From an uncultured Lactobacillus sp. (GTDB taxonomy: Bacteria; Bacillota; Bacilli; Lactobacillales; Lactobacillaceae): DNA of 64,000 nucleotides. This document shows, piece by piece, positions 16,152 through 25,313 of the stretch; the first letter of the stretch is position 1; every line of letters starts with the position of its first letter. Below the pieces are notes generated by a model. It was not told where the DNA came from. It searched no databases and saw nothing but the letters and a program-made list of their open reading frames with translations. Location: NCBI GenBank assembly GCA_937916845.1, contig CALFSK010000068.1, positions 1 to 64,000 of the forward strand, in the 5' to 3' direction. A program made the translations under genes and the position numbers.

Positions 16152-17006
16152 GTGAAGAAAATAGAACGCGGGATGCAGTTTGTGCAAGCTAACTTGGACC
16201 GCTTTCGCTGCTTAGTCTGTGATCAGGCCTATACGGAAATTAAGGATCACACATTGTGGTGTCCTAATGGGCATCAGGTCGACTTTTCTAAAAAGGGGAC
16301 CTTGTACTTTTTAACGCATCAAGTTCAAAGTGAATATAACGCGGACATGTTAGCGGCTCGGCGACGGGTCTTACAGGCTGGGTTCTTTGGCCCAATCGTG
16401 GCTGCCATCAACGAAGCGTTGCCCGCAACACCGCAACGGATTTTAGACATTGGGAGTGGTGAAGGGACCCCCTTAGCGGATCTACTAGTCCGCCACGCGG
16501 ATCAACAAGACGTTGGGATTGGTTTTGATATCAGCAAGGACGGCGTTAACTTAGCCACTCAGCTGGAAACGCCAGCATACTATTGCGTGGCCGACTTAGC
16601 GCAGTTGCCGTTTACCGACGGTGCCTTTACGGCAATCATGGACGTCTTTTCTCCGTCGGCTTATGCGGAATTTGAACGGGTGCTCAGCCCCGGTGGTCAA
16701 CTACTGAAGATCGTGCCTAATCCTGAGTACTTAGTAGAATTACGCCACCTGTTATTTAAGACGACTGATCGGCAATACCAGTACGATAACCAGCGGGTGC
16801 TAGACTTGTTTAAGCAACATTATCCGGATGTTGAAACGAAACGCATTCGTTACCAGTTTGATTTAAGCCAGGTCGCTTTTGAAGACTTACTTGTCATGAC
16901 CCCGTTACATTGGGGCGCGGACGAAGCTAGTTTAGCAGCCGCAAGGGAGCAGGGGCTAAAAACGATTACCGTTGACGTCAGCTTATTGATGACACGCAAG
17001 CACTAA
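16152..17006 (+). CDS. rlmA: 23S rRNA (guanine-N1) methyltransferase, RlmA family
   Basis: The 284-residue protein has an N-terminal zinc finger (Cys20-x2-Cys23, Cys37, His41 in CPNGH) with HQVDFSKKGTLYFL, then a class I SAM-binding fold (ILDIGSGEGTPLADLL) and the FSPSAYAEFERVLSPGG block. RlmA enzymes methylate G745 or G748 of 23S rRNA; Gram-positive relatives act on G748, related to tylosin resistance in producers. I use GTG 16152, five bases after AGGGTGG; the longer ORF from 16086 lacks a Shine-Dalgarno site. Monocistronic with a terminator at 17116. Confidence 0.87.
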   Translation: MKKIERGMQFVQANLDRFRCLVCDQAYTEIKDHTLWCPNGHQVDFSKKGTLYFLTHQVQSEYNADMLAARRRVLQAGFFGPIVAAINEALPATPQRILDIGSGEGTPLADLLVRHADQQDVGIGFDISKDGVNLATQLETPAYYCVADLAQLPFTDGAFTAIMDVFSPSAYAEFERVLSPGGQLLKIVPNPEYLVELRHLLFKTTDRQYQYDNQRVLDLFKQHYPDVETKRIRYQFDLSQVAFEDLLVMTPLHWGADEASLAAAREQGLKTITVDVSLLMTRKH

Positions 17007-17115
17007 TTGGTGAAGCTTGCATCATTATTTTGTGGGTGTTAAGATAACCTTTGAGAAATCGTTTGGTAGTTAACATCGATTCATTTCGTTGGTGACTGCC
17101 GAGTTGTACTTCATT

Positions 17116-17161
17116 AACGTAGCGTTTCGCCGTGCCCACACCGAAATACTACGTTTTTTTT
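17116..17161 (+). terminator. terminator after rlmA
   Basis: Stem AACGTAGcGTTTCG with CGAAATaCTACGTT, then TTTTTTT. The stem starts about 110 bases after the stop codon. Confidence 0.75.
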
Positions 17162-17168
17162 GTTGTCT

Positions 17169-17216
17169 AAAAAGCCGTTCCAAAGTTTTGTGTTCAAAAC
17201 TTTGGAACGGCTTTTT
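17169..17216 (-). terminator. terminator of brnQ
   Basis: A 22-bp perfect stem starting AAAAAGCCGTTCC with loop TGTT; A and T tails on both sides allow bidirectional use. Confidence 0.88.
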
Positions 17217-17233
17217 GACGTGCAGATGTGAGA

Positions 17234-18571
17234 TCAGTTAGTCCGTTGGCGGCGACTACCGATAAGTCCGATAATGAGTCCCAGCAGGGCGGGAACGGCC
17301 CAGCCGAGTCCTAAGTCGGCAAGTGGGAGCCAGTTGTTCAGGCGAATCAATAATTGCGTCCAACCATGGTCAGTCAGATTAGCAGGTAACGCGTTGACGC
17401 CGGCTAATATGGCCGGAATCAGTGTCCAGGCGGTGGTCATGCCGAACAGCCAGCGCGACGTGCCTAGCCAAGGTGAGGCGACTGCCAGCAAAATGAGGAC
17501 AATGGCTAGCGGGTATAAAAACATCAAGAGTGGTGTTGAGTATTTGATCAATTGCGTCAAGCCGACGTTGGCGAGAATTGCGGGCAGCACGCAGGCCAGC
17601 GTAATCAACCAACGATACGACAGTTTGGGAAACATGCCGTGGAGCGTGTCGCCAAATGCGCTGGTCAGACCAATGGCTGTTTTTAAACAGGCAATGATCA
17701 CAATCAAGGCTAGTAGTCCGTTACCGAGTGGCCCGAAGTAGTGGGCGGCGATTTGGGCTAAAGTAATTCCCCCGTTAGCGGCCGGTGCAAATTGCCCTAA
17801 GCTCATCGTACCAATAATCGCCAGCAGCGCGTAAATCAATCCCATCAAAGTCATACTGATGATGCCGGCTTTGATCGTATCGGTCGCAATCTGGCTGGGA
17901 TCGGTCACGCCGAGATCCCGAATCGCATCAATCACCACGATTCCAAAGGCCAAGGAAGCTAAGGCGTCCATGGTATTGTAGCCTTCGGTAAAGCCGGCTA
18001 ATAGCGGCTGTGCTGTGTAGGCGCCACGCGCCGCCACGTCAAAATTCCCCAGTGGCTTGATTAGAGCGACTAACATTAAAGCGCCCAGTAGAATCAAGAA
18101 TAGCGGCGTTAGCCATTTGCCAACGTAGGTCATGATGCGGCCAGGATTCAGCGCTAGTAGCCAAGTGACTAGGAAAAATAGCACTGAAAATCCGAGCAGG
18201 ACGCTAGCTTGGTGTCCCGGTGCAACGAAGGGCACGAGGCCAATTTGAAACGCCGTGGTGGCTAAGCGGGGCATCGCAAACAGGGGCCCCAGTGTGAAGT
18301 ACAGCAGAATGGTAAAACCGTAAGCATAGGGCCGGTTGACCTTAGCGGCCAGGTCGAAGACGCCGCTACTCCGTGTTAAACCCATGCCAATGACGCCAAG
18401 GAGTGGGAGACCAATCCCGGTGATAAGCAGGCCAATAATGGCGCTACCAACGTGGTGGCCGGCTTGTTGACCTAAGTAAATGGGGAAAATTAAGTTACCG
18501 GCACCGAAGAACAGCCCAAATAACATTGTCCCGATAAAGCCTAAGTTACGTCCTGATAGACGGGTTTGCAT
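17234..18571 (-). CDS. brnQ: branched-chain amino acid transport system II carrier protein
   Basis: A 445-residue LIVCS-family permease with about twelve hydrophobic segments and the N-terminal block GLFFGAGNLIFPIYLGQQAG that typifies BrnQ. It imports Leu, Ile and Val with a cation across the membrane. ATG 18571 follows AAGGTAGGGATTAG. The gene stands alone; no leucine- or isoleucine-specific leader was seen in the short upstream region. Confidence 0.94.
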   Translation of the reverse strand: MQTRLSGRNLGFIGTMLFGLFFGAGNLIFPIYLGQQAGHHVGSAIIGLLITGIGLPLLGVIGMGLTRSSGVFDLAAKVNRPYAYGFTILLYFTLGPLFAMPRLATTAFQIGLVPFVAPGHQASVLLGFSVLFFLVTWLLALNPGRIMTYVGKWLTPLFLILLGALMLVALIKPLGNFDVAARGAYTAQPLLAGFTEGYNTMDALASLAFGIVVIDAIRDLGVTDPSQIATDTIKAGIISMTLMGLIYALLAIIGTMSLGQFAPAANGGITLAQIAAHYFGPLGNGLLALIVIIACLKTAIGLTSAFGDTLHGMFPKLSYRWLITLACVLPAILANVGLTQLIKYSTPLLMFLYPLAIVLILLAVASPWLGTSRWLFGMTTAWTLIPAILAGVNALPANLTDHGWTQLLIRLNNWLPLADLGLGWAVPALLGLIIGLIGSRRQRTN

Positions 18572-18680
18572 CTAATCCCTACCTTCATTTGTTTAGTGTC
18601 GCTTTTATAATCAACCAGCTTAGCATATTTTAGTAAAAAATGAATGAGAGTTGCGTGAAGTTGTGAGGGAGATTGGCACA

Positions 18681-18713
18681 AAAAAACCAGCTATTAGGTG
18701 ATTGGCTGGTTTA
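18681..18713 (-). terminator. terminator of the NAD(P)-binding protein gene
   Basis: Minus-strand hairpin AAACCAGC/GCTGGTTT followed by TTTTTT, just past the stop at 18728. Confidence 0.8.
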
Positions 18714-18727
18714 AAAAACGATGAGTC

Positions 18728-19375
18728 CTACTTGTTCGCAACGGTAAAGCGGCTCTGGTGATGCTTTGGTTGTTCAATTTCATCTAAAACGGTTGTTGCC
18801 ATTGTGCCGCTATTCGTAGCGGAAACGCCGGCCGCGTTAACCAATAGTTGGTCAGTGCCTAAAATAGCTGGAACGGCTGGTCCCGCGTGGAAATCAGCTG
18901 CGGGTGAAATGCCGACCCAGTCCACGTTAGTGACCGTTTTTAGAAAGGTCAATTCGGCAAGTTGGTTTTGGGGGATTGCCACGAACGGGGCGTTGGCAGG
19001 ATCACTCTCGATGTCTTTAACGAATAAGTGGGCGTCGTCGCCAGTAGTTAAACTACCAGCACCGAGAATGAAGACGAGGCGCGGGTTTCTTTGATTCCGC
19101 GTTAGGGCAACCAATTTGGTGGCGAGGTCGACGTGTAAATAAGCCTGATCTGGCCGGCTTGCCATGGCATCGACAACCACGTCGACAGCTTGCAAATCGG
19201 AAGCCATCAATTGAAAGGCATCCATAGCCCGGGTCGTCAGGTTCGGGTTAGTTGGTAAAGTTGCCAATTTCTCATCGGAACGGCCGATGGCAATCACGGT
19301 GTGGTTCCGTTCTAGTGCGGCGCTCGTAACGGCAGAACCAGCCATCCCGGTTGCGCCAATAATCATAATTTTCAT
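18728..19375 (-). CDS. NAD(P)-binding atypical SDR / NmrA-like oxidoreductase
   Basis: A 215-residue single Rossmann-domain protein with the glycine motif GATGMAGSAV (7-16) and an IGRSDEKL segment after strand two. No Tyr-x3-Lys catalytic pair of classical SDRs is evident, pointing to the YwnB/NmrA-like group, whose members may be reductases or redox sensors. ATG 19375 follows AGGAGC. Substrate unknown. Monocistronic, divergent from trmL. Confidence 0.8.
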   Translation of the reverse strand: MKIMIIGATGMAGSAVTSAALERNHTVIAIGRSDEKLATLPTNPNLTTRAMDAFQLMASDLQAVDVVVDAMASRPDQAYLHVDLATKLVALTRNQRNPRLVFILGAGSLTTGDDAHLFVKDIESDPANAPFVAIPQNQLAELTFLKTVTNVDWVGISPAADFHAGPAVPAILGTDQLLVNAAGVSATNSGTMATTVLDEIEQPKHHQSRFTVANK

Positions 19376-19527
19376 TAATAGTCAGCTCCTTATTTTTTGT
19401 TCATGGATCAGTATAGGGAAAGTGTAAATGGAACGCGAACAATAAGACTTATTTGAAAGGGTAGGCGGTAATGGGCGCAACATGGTATGATAACAAGTAA
19501 GATTACTATATAAAAAGGAAGATCGTT

Positions 19528-20040
19528 TTGACAAATCACATTGCACTATTTGAACCACTCATGCCAGCTAACACTGGTAACATTGCGCGGACCTGTGCGG
19601 GGACCGATACGGCCTTACATTTGATCGAACCGCTGGGCTTTAAAATTGATGATAAGCATCTAAAGCGCGCCGGGCTGGACTATTGGGATAGCGTCGATAT
19701 TACTTATCACGCGGACTTACAAGAATTTTTAGCTAGTATTCCGGACTTAGATCAGTTGTACCTAGTTTCTAAGTTTGCGAGCCATGATTATAGCGACGTC
19801 GATTACAGTGACACAAGCAAGGATCACTACTTCCTGTTTGGGAAGGAAACGACTGGATTGCCAGAACCATTCATGCGGAAATACCCGGAAAAAGCGATTC
19901 GGATTCCGCAAGACGATTCACATATTCGGGCGTTGAATTTATCCAATTCAGCGGCAATTGTGATTTACGAAGCCCTACGGCAACAAAGCTTTCCGGGCTT
20001 AGAACGATCGCACCACTATCAAAATGACAAACTAAAGTAA
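19528..20040 (+). CDS. trmL: tRNA (cytidine/uridine-34 2'-O) methyltransferase TrmL
   Basis: A 170-residue SPOUT methyltransferase made of the catalytic domain alone. Motifs: EPLMPANTGNIARTC near the N-terminus, FGKETTGLPE (about 112-121), and the knot-forming IRIPQDDSHIRALNLSNSAAIVIYEALRQ at the C-terminus. It methylates the wobble ribose of tRNA-Leu isoacceptors. The start is TTG 19528 after AAAAAGGA. Own terminator at 20051. Confidence 0.92.
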   Translation: MTNHIALFEPLMPANTGNIARTCAGTDTALHLIEPLGFKIDDKHLKRAGLDYWDSVDITYHADLQEFLASIPDLDQLYLVSKFASHDYSDVDYSDTSKDHYFLFGKETTGLPEPFMRKYPEKAIRIPQDDSHIRALNLSNSAAIVIYEALRQQSFPGLERSHHYQNDKLK

Positions 20041-20050
20041 TTGAAGTTTG

Positions 20051-20089
20051 AACGCGTGCGCTAACTACGGAAGTTAGGGCGCGTTTTTT
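20051..20089 (+). terminator. terminator after trmL
   Basis: Stem AACGCGtGCGCTAAC with GTTAGgGCGCGTT, then TTTTT. Confidence 0.87.
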
Positions 20090-20117
20090 GACGGAACCGG
20101 CCATTCCGAACGTAGGT

Positions 20118-20127
20118 TTGGTATAAT
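20118..20127 (+). promoter_or_regulatory. extended minus-10 promoter of ftsK
   Basis: TTTGG then TATAAT (20122-20127), 45 bases before the GTG start of ftsK. No good minus-35 at the usual distance. Confidence 0.5.
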
Positions 20128-20171
20128 AGAAGCGATGTTACAAACGTAATGAAAAGAAAGGATGAACGAAC

Positions 20172-22523
20172 GTGGCGCGCAAACAGTCAACAACAAAAAA
20201 ACGGCGTCCAACTAGTCGTAAAAAGTCGACCACGGCGGTCAAACGACAAATGACTGGGAACGTGATTGGTCTAATCGGCGTCCTAGTCACGGTATTAGCC
20301 TTTCTCCAAGTCGGGTTAGTCGGGAACTTCTTCGCGGAATGTTTTCGTGCATTTGCCGGGAACGCCTACCAGCTTTTAGCCGCTTTAACGTTACTAATCG
20401 CCGGCTACCTCATGATCTTTGGGCGTTGGCCACGGCTGACTTGGCGGTGGTGGACGGGTGGTAACTTGGTGTTCTTTAGTTACCTGTTACTGCTAGAAAT
20501 TCCGACGTTTAACCGATTAAATCGTCATACTGCCTTTTGGGGCGTAACCAAAAGTTTACTGAAAAGTGATTTTGCCAAGGGCGGGATGTCCAGTGACCTT
20601 GGTGGTGGCTTAGTCGGGGCAGCTGGTTACAGCGTCACTTATCCACTATTAGCCAACTTTGGAACGGTGTTAATCGCATTAATTTTAATTATTGCGGGAA
20701 TCTTTATTGCTTTTAACTTACCTTTCCATGAAACGATGCAATTGTTGCGGACATTTTTGATCAACGTTGGGCAAAAAATTCGGGTGGGGGCTGAATGGCT
20801 TTCACGAAAGATTCGTGTCCAGATTGCCCGCTGGCGGGTACATCAACAGGTCAGAGCTAATCAAGAAGATCAACCTAAAAAAGCGCCGGCCCCGGCTAGC
20901 GTTGCACCGCAAGCGAGTCAGGCGGCAAAGCCAGTCGAATCAGCAGCCCCAACGAGCAGTGCACCAGCAATTACAGTTGCCAGTGAACGTGAGGTAGCCC
21001 CGACGAGTAACGCGACGGCTTCAGCGGCTGATGAAGCGAGTTTGATGGGAACGGAAGTCGCTGACGAATCCAATTATGATTTGCCATCTTCGGACCTGTT
21101 AACTAAGATTCCTAAGACGGACCAAAGTGCTGAGTACGCGACGATCGAAAGCAATTCGGAAAAGCTGACCACGACCTTGGCCAGTTTTGGGGTTCAGGTC
21201 GAAGTGAAGAACGTTAGCCTGGGACCATCCGTGACAAAGTATGAACTGCACCCGGCAGTGGGAGTTAAAGTTAGCAAAGTGGTCAACTTAGCAGACGACT
21301 TGGCGTTAGCGTTAGCGGCTAAGGATCTACGGATTGAAGCCCCAATTCCGGGGAAGTCCTTGATTGGGATTGAAGTGCCTAATAAGCAAGTGTCAACCGT
21401 TTCATTTAGAGACATTGTCGAAGCCCAACCGGCGCACCCAACCAAACCGTTGGCCGTGCCGTTAGGACGAGATGTTTCTGGGAACTTAGTGGTTGCAGAT
21501 CTGTCTAAGATGCCCCATTTACTGATTGCCGGGTCTACCGGGAGTGGGAAGTCAGTGGCCATTAACGTGATGATCACTGGGTTATTGATGAATACTAAAC
21601 CTAATCAGGTTAAATTCATGCTGATTGACCCAAAGAAAGTGGAACTTGGTGTTTACAACGGGATTCCGCATTTACTGACACCAGTTGTGACGGAACCGAA
21701 AAAGGCGGCGCGGGCTTTGCATAAGGTCGTGGCCGAAATGGAACGGCGCTACGAGTTATTCGCCGATTCCAAACAACGTAACATGCAAGGTTACAACCAG
21801 TACATTCGCCAGCAAAATGCGTCAGACGGTCAAAATCGGCCGGTATTGCCATACATTGTGGTCGTCGTTGATGAATTAGCCGACTTGATGATGGTGACGT
21901 CCAGTGAAGTTGAAGACGCCATCATCCGACTGGGACAAATGGCCCGGGCGGCCGGGATTCATATGATCTTAGCCACGCAACGGCCATCGGTTGACGTTAT
22001 TACCGGTTTGATCAAAGCCAACGTGCCTTCACGAATGGCGTTTGCCGTTTCCAGTGGGACCGATTCGCGGACAATCATTGATAGTAACGGGGCTGAAAAG
22101 CTGCTTGGTCGTGGGGATATGTTGTACCAGCCAATGGGGATGAATAAACCGTTGCGGGTGCAAGGCGCTTATATTTCTGACCATGACGTTGAAGAAGTCG
22201 TTAACTTTATCAAGAATCAACAGTCTGCAGAGTATGATGACAGTATGCTCGTCAAAGACGACGAACCGGAAACGGGCGATGATCCGCGTGATGGTGAAGA
22301 TGAGTACTACGCGGAAGCCGTTGAATTAGTGACTGACCAGCAGTCGGCCAGTGTGTCGATGTTGCAGCGTCGATTCCGAATTGGGTATAATCGGGCGGCT
22401 AGAATCGTTGATGAAATGGAAGAGCGGGGCGTTGTGGGACCATCCGAGGGCAGTAAGCCACGGAAAGTCTACCGTCAAAAATCAGCTGATGATGCGGAGA
22501 ATGATTCGAACGAACCGCAATAA
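20172..22523 (+). CDS. ftsK: DNA translocase FtsK/SpoIIIE
   Basis: A 783-residue protein: basic N-terminus, four membrane segments (about 30-195), an Ala/Pro/Ser-rich linker (about 235-290), a RecA-like motor with Walker A GSTGSGKS near 452-459 and Walker [13 protein letters not shown], and a C-terminal winged-helix gamma domain ([24 protein letters not shown]) that reads KOPS-type sites. It pumps chromosome ends through the closing septum. GTG 20172 follows GAAAGGATGAAC. It lies 2 kb ahead of the dcw cluster but has its own promoter and terminator. Confidence 0.96.
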   Translation: MARKQSTTKKRRPTSRKKSTTAVKRQMTGNVIGLIGVLVTVLAFLQVGLVGNFFAECFRAFAGNAYQLLAALTLLIAGYLMIFGRWPRLTWRWWTGGNLVFFSYLLLLEIPTFNRLNRHTAFWGVTKSLLKSDFAKGGMSSDLGGGLVGAAGYSVTYPLLANFGTVLIALILIIAGIFIAFNLPFHETMQLLRTFLINVGQKIRVGAEWLSRKIRVQIARWRVHQQVRANQEDQPKKAPAPASVAPQASQAAKPVESAAPTSSAPAITVASEREVAPTSNATASAADEASLMGTEVADESNYDLPSSDLLTKIPKTDQSAEYATIESNSEKLTTTLASFGVQVEVKNVSLGPSVTKYELHPAVGVKVSKVVNLADDLALALAAKDLRIEAPIPGKSLIGIEVPNKQVSTVSFRDIVEAQPAHPTKPLAVPLGRDVSGNLVVADLSKMPHLLIAGSTGSGKSVAINVMITGLLMNTKPNQVKFMLIDPKKVELGVYNGIPHLLTPVVTEPKKAARALHKVVAEMERRYELFADSKQRNMQGYNQYIRQQNASDGQNRPVLPYIVVVVDELADLMMVTSSEVEDAIIRLGQMARAAGIHMILATQRPSVDVITGLIKANVPSRMAFAVSSGTDSRTIIDSNGAEKLLGRGDMLYQPMGMNKPLRVQGAYISDHDVEEVVNFIKNQQSAEYDDSMLVKDDEPETGDDPRDGEDEYYAEAVELVTDQQSASVSMLQRRFRIGYNRAARIVDEMEERGVVGPSEGSKPRKVYRQKSADDAENDSNEPQ

Positions 22524-22526
22524 CAT

Positions 22527-22584
22527 AAAAAATGCACGGTGCAATTAACTCCCGTTTTGGGATTAACTGCACCGTGCTTTTTTT
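22527..22584. terminator. bidirectional terminator between ftsK and the DUF4044-like gene
   Basis: Stem GCACGGTGCAaTTAA with TTAAcTGCACCGTGC around CTCCCGTTTTGGGA, which itself forms a short hairpin; A and T runs at both ends. Confidence 0.85.
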
Positions 22585-22599
22585 GATTTCGTCGTATGA

Positions 22600-22722
22600 T
22601 TAGCTGAAACTTAAAAGTCCTAGTCCAGATAACGCGCTCAAAACTAGTGACCCAACGGTAGAAATAATCATTAACCACACAATGACCATCGTGATTTTTT
22701 GGAAGGTTGTCTTTTTCTTCAT
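22600..22722 (-). CDS. 40-residue membrane protein, DUF4044-like
   Basis: The reverse strand reads MKKKTTFQKITMVIVWLMII and continues with STVGSLVLSALSGLGLLSFS before TAA. This is a basic N-terminus followed by one long hydrophobic segment, the layout of the DUF4044 small membrane proteins of lactobacilli. It lies 76 bases downstream of corA on the same strand and convergent to ftsK. The Shine-Dalgarno site is weak, and a longer overlapping frame exists on the same strand, but that one lacks the hydrophobic pattern. Function unknown. Confidence 0.68.
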   Translation of the reverse strand: MKKKTTFQKITMVIVWLMIISTVGSLVLSALSGLGLLSFS

Positions 22723-22798
22723 AGTTTTCGTTTGCACCACACTTTTTAAGTAATTCTTTCATAGTTTAACGTGTAATCGACTATTTTTCAAATAACTA

Positions 22799-23755
22799 TT
22801 AAAAATAGTCGTGGTTACGTAAATATTCGATTCCTAAAATACACAAAATAATGGTGCCCAGCATGATCCAAGTAAACGCGTGCACGACACTGGCACCCGG
22901 TAGTTTAACGTTCATGCCATAGATGCCGCCAATAATCGTTGGGATGGTTAGAATCATGGTCAGTGAAGTTAAAAACTTCATCACGTCGTTTAAATTGTTG
23001 GAAATGACGGCACTGACCATTTGACTGTACTGTTGGAGAATCTGATTGTTCGTGTGGGTCATGTCGACCGCTTGTTTTGTTTCCACCATGATGTCGGTTG
23101 TAAACGCCGCGTGGTGGGGTGCGTTAAAGTGGGTAGCGGACGCTTCGACCGCGGCTAAAACGGGACCGTTTTGTGTGAGGGCCGCGTCAAAGCGAATCAG
23201 TGACTTTTGATAGGCCATAATTCGAAACAGTTCTTCGTTATGGGTCGCTTGGTTTAAATGACGTTCCAGTAAGTTAGTTCGTTGATTAATCAAATTTAAA
23301 GCGCTGACGTAAGCGTGCTCGATATACCACATGATGGCTAGTACGAAGTCTTCGTGATTCTCTAAACTGAGTTTGGATGAAGTCGGGTCCATAATGAAAT
23401 CCTGAATGAAACTGGCAGGGTAATTACTGATGGTTAAGACGACTTGATCCGTCAAAATCAAGGCAAATGGATAGACTTGGTATTCCAAATAGCCAAGGTC
23501 ACTGGTCGTTAGCTTGGGGTACTGCATCACGATTAAAACGGGTTGGGTGGCGGTCGGCTGATCCAATTGTTCCGTCCGGGAAACTTCCGCATCGTCTAAG
23601 ACGGCTGTTAAGTAGTCTTTAGGAAAATGAAAGGTGTTTGTTAATTGATTGATTTCATTAATGGTTGGGCGTTCGACGTTGATCCAATAAGGTTGGTTAG
23701 GGTCGCTAGCCGTCGTTAACAACCCGTTAGGCCCGGTAGTAAAGTATTGCAGCAC
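22799..23755 (-). CDS. corA: CorA-family divalent cation transporter
   Basis: The 318-residue protein has a large N-terminal cytosolic domain, then two C-terminal membrane helices separated by the signature YGMN (in GGIYGMNVKLPG) lining the pore. CorA-type channels carry Mg2+ and sometimes Co2+, Ni2+ or Zn2+. I prefer GTG 23755, eight bases after GGAGG; the in-frame GTG at 23764 overlaps that site. The downstream DUF4044-like gene may be co-transcribed. Confidence 0.9.
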   Translation of the reverse strand: MLQYFTTGPNGLLTTASDPNQPYWINVERPTINEINQLTNTFHFPKDYLTAVLDDAEVSRTEQLDQPTATQPVLIVMQYPKLTTSDLGYLEYQVYPFALILTDQVVLTISNYPASFIQDFIMDPTSSKLSLENHEDFVLAIMWYIEHAYVSALNLINQRTNLLERHLNQATHNEELFRIMAYQKSLIRFDAALTQNGPVLAAVEASATHFNAPHHAAFTTDIMVETKQAVDMTHTNNQILQQYSQMVSAVISNNLNDVMKFLTSLTMILTIPTIIGGIYGMNVKLPGASVVHAFTWIMLGTIILCILGIEYLRNHDYF

Positions 23756-23884
23756 GTGTGCCACCTCCGATAACTTTACTTCCCATTATAGGGCTGGCGG
23801 CAGTGATTGAAAAGCAGGCCTATAATCTCTATAATTAGACCGATACTAATTGTCAAAGTAGCAGTGATAGTTATTTTTGAATTA

Positions 23885-24058
23885 AGTGCTCCGTCGGGTA
23901 GCCTTGGTGTGCTATGGGGGACGGCCCCAGCCGAAGTGCGGTCTGCGACCGCGATTCAAAGCCGACAGTTCACGTCTTTGAATCGCCCCGCAAAAATGGC
24001 AGATAAAAGCATCTGCCATCTTTGCCGACACAGCACACCAAGGCAGCCCGACTGCACT
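23885..24058 (+). repeat. structured repeat element R1, copy B
   Basis: The ends are inverted: AGTGC...GTCGGGTAGCCTTGGTGTGCT (23885-23913) pairs with AGCACACCAAGGC...CCCGAC...GCACT (24032-24058). Inside are CTATGGGGGACGG, a stem GATTCAAAG/CTTTGAATC, the constant GCCCCGCA, a stem AATGGCAGAT/ATCTGCCATCTT, and TTGCCGACAC. Compared with copies A and C, each stem has different bases but remains paired. It separates corA from the dcw cluster. Confidence 0.78.
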
Positions 24059-24307
24059 AAAAGCAGACTTATTACCGTTATTACTGTCAGATAATTGGAG
24101 GCTGTCATTAGGGGCAACCGGACTAGCTTACCAGTAGCTGATTTGTAGTAGCTCCAATATTGATATGACAGTAATGCTTCGCTAAAATTAACTTTCAACT
24201 TTTAGTTAAATTGACCTTTTAACCCTTAGCAGAATTAAAGAAAGGAAACGTGCAAATCCGTTTTAAGTAAGGCCGCTTGTTTGGATTTGTCATAGTAGGA
24301 ATTTACG
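24059..24307. other. intergenic region before the dcw cluster
   Basis: No gene. It carries the ACCGGACTAG block shared with the 3' flank of R1 copy A (near 24118), a possible promoter TTGACC (24211-24216) with a 17-nt spacer and ATTAAA, and a leader hairpin CAAATCC/GGATTTG (24253-24289) just ahead of the DUF3397 gene. Confidence 0.4.
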
Positions 24308-24673
24308 ATGAATGAGTTATTGACCACTTGGTTTGGGCAAATTATCTTTTTGGCGCTCGTTTCAATCATCATTTTAGGATTGCGACGGCTGACCCGGAAA
24401 ATTTGGCCCAATGGTTTAACGTTAATTGATTTTTGGCCGCCGTTTTTAATTTTATTCACCCATTTTTTGACGCTTCAGGCCACGGAAAGCTCCATCGTGC
24501 CGTATGAAGTGATCTCAATGATGGTTTTAGGAATTGGGCTGACCGTCTTAGAAGTGATTCAGCAGGGTGAAATTATCTATCGACGCTTTTTTAGACTTTA
24601 TTGGCGGCTAATCGACCTATTAGCGATTGTCGTTTATTTAGTTGCTTTAGTAATTAACTTATTATTTAAATAA
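24308..24673 (+). CDS. DUF3397 family membrane protein
   Basis: A 121-residue protein with four hydrophobic segments (about 8-25, 40-58, 66-84 and 100-120) separated by short basic stretches (RRLTRK, RRFFRLYWR). Members of DUF3397 lie directly upstream of mraZ in many lactobacilli; function is unknown. ATG 24308 follows AGGA. A terminator separates it from mraZ, so it is adjacent to the dcw operon without being its first cistron. Confidence 0.82.
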   Translation: MNELLTTWFGQIIFLALVSIIILGLRRLTRKIWPNGLTLIDFWPPFLILFTHFLTLQATESSIVPYEVISMMVLGIGLTVLEVIQQGEIIYRRFFRLYWRLIDLLAIVVYLVALVINLLFK

Positions 24674-24701
24674 CGGACTAAGAGATAAAAAGTCCCCCAC
24701 T

Positions 24702-24741
24702 AATCCCCACCTAACGAATCAACGTTAGGCGGGGATTTTTT
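24702..24741 (+). terminator. terminator between DUF3397 gene and mraZ
   Basis: Stem AATCCCCaCCTAACG with CGTTAGGcGGGGATT, then TTTTT. Confidence 0.87.
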
Positions 24742-24779
24742 GACATTTTGTTAACAATTTGGAAAAGTAATAAAACGAT

Positions 24780-24809
24780 GTGGTAGGAAGTGGGGGGGTG
24801 TGGTAGACT
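24780..24809 (+). promoter_or_regulatory. mraZ promoter with MraZ-type GTGG operator repeats
   Basis: GTGG occurs at 24780, 24790 and 24800, exactly 10 bp apart, and abuts a minus-10 TAGACT (24804-24809). MraZ proteins bind tandem direct repeats with a G-rich core of about 10-bp period in their own promoters, so autoregulation of the dcw operon is likely. The minus-35 is not consensus. Confidence 0.65.
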
Positions 24810-24842
24810 TGAATTATGTTTAATGAAAGGGGTTGACTGACC

Positions 24843-25280
24843 GTGGCGCCCAAGATGTTTTTCGGTGAATTTGAACACGCCTTGGACACGAAAGGTCGGT
24901 TGATCATCCCAGCCAAGTTTCGTGAGTTACTTGGCGACAGTTTTGTGATCACGCGGGGGATGGACGGCTGTATCTTTGGCTATCCAGCCGCGCGGTGGGC
25001 CACACTGCAAGCGCAACTAGATGACTTGCCGCTTACTAAAAAGGACGCACGGGCGTTTGTCCGGTTCTTTTACGCAGCGGCGGCTGAATGTGAACTTGAT
25101 AAGCAGGGGCGGGTTATGATTCCCGCATCCCTGCGTAACTACGCTAAGTTAGAAAAACAATGTGTGATTGTTGGGGTATCGGACCGTTTTGAAATTTGGA
25201 GTGCGACTAAGTGGCAAACCTTTGAGACGGAGACCGCCGAGAACTTTGATGATCTCGCTGAAAATTTGATTGATTTTTAA
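24843..25280 (+). CDS. mraZ: transcriptional regulator MraZ
   Basis: The 145-residue protein holds two AbrB-like MraZ repeats, each with the DxxGR core: [13 protein letters not shown] (from about residue 15) and [13 protein letters not shown] (from about 84). MraZ represses or activates dcw transcription through the GTGG-type sites at 24780. GTG 24843 is ten bases after AAAGGGG. The more usual family start, ATG 24855 (MFFGEFEH), is in frame but 22 bases from the site. Confidence 0.95.
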   Translation: MAPKMFFGEFEHALDTKGRLIIPAKFRELLGDSFVITRGMDGCIFGYPAARWATLQAQLDDLPLTKKDARAFVRFFYAAAAECELDKQGRVMIPASLRNYAKLEKQCVIVGVSDRFEIWSATKWQTFETETAENFDDLAENLIDF

Positions 25281-25313
25281 TTCATAAGGATTTAATGGGA
25301 AGGGGGCGCAACA

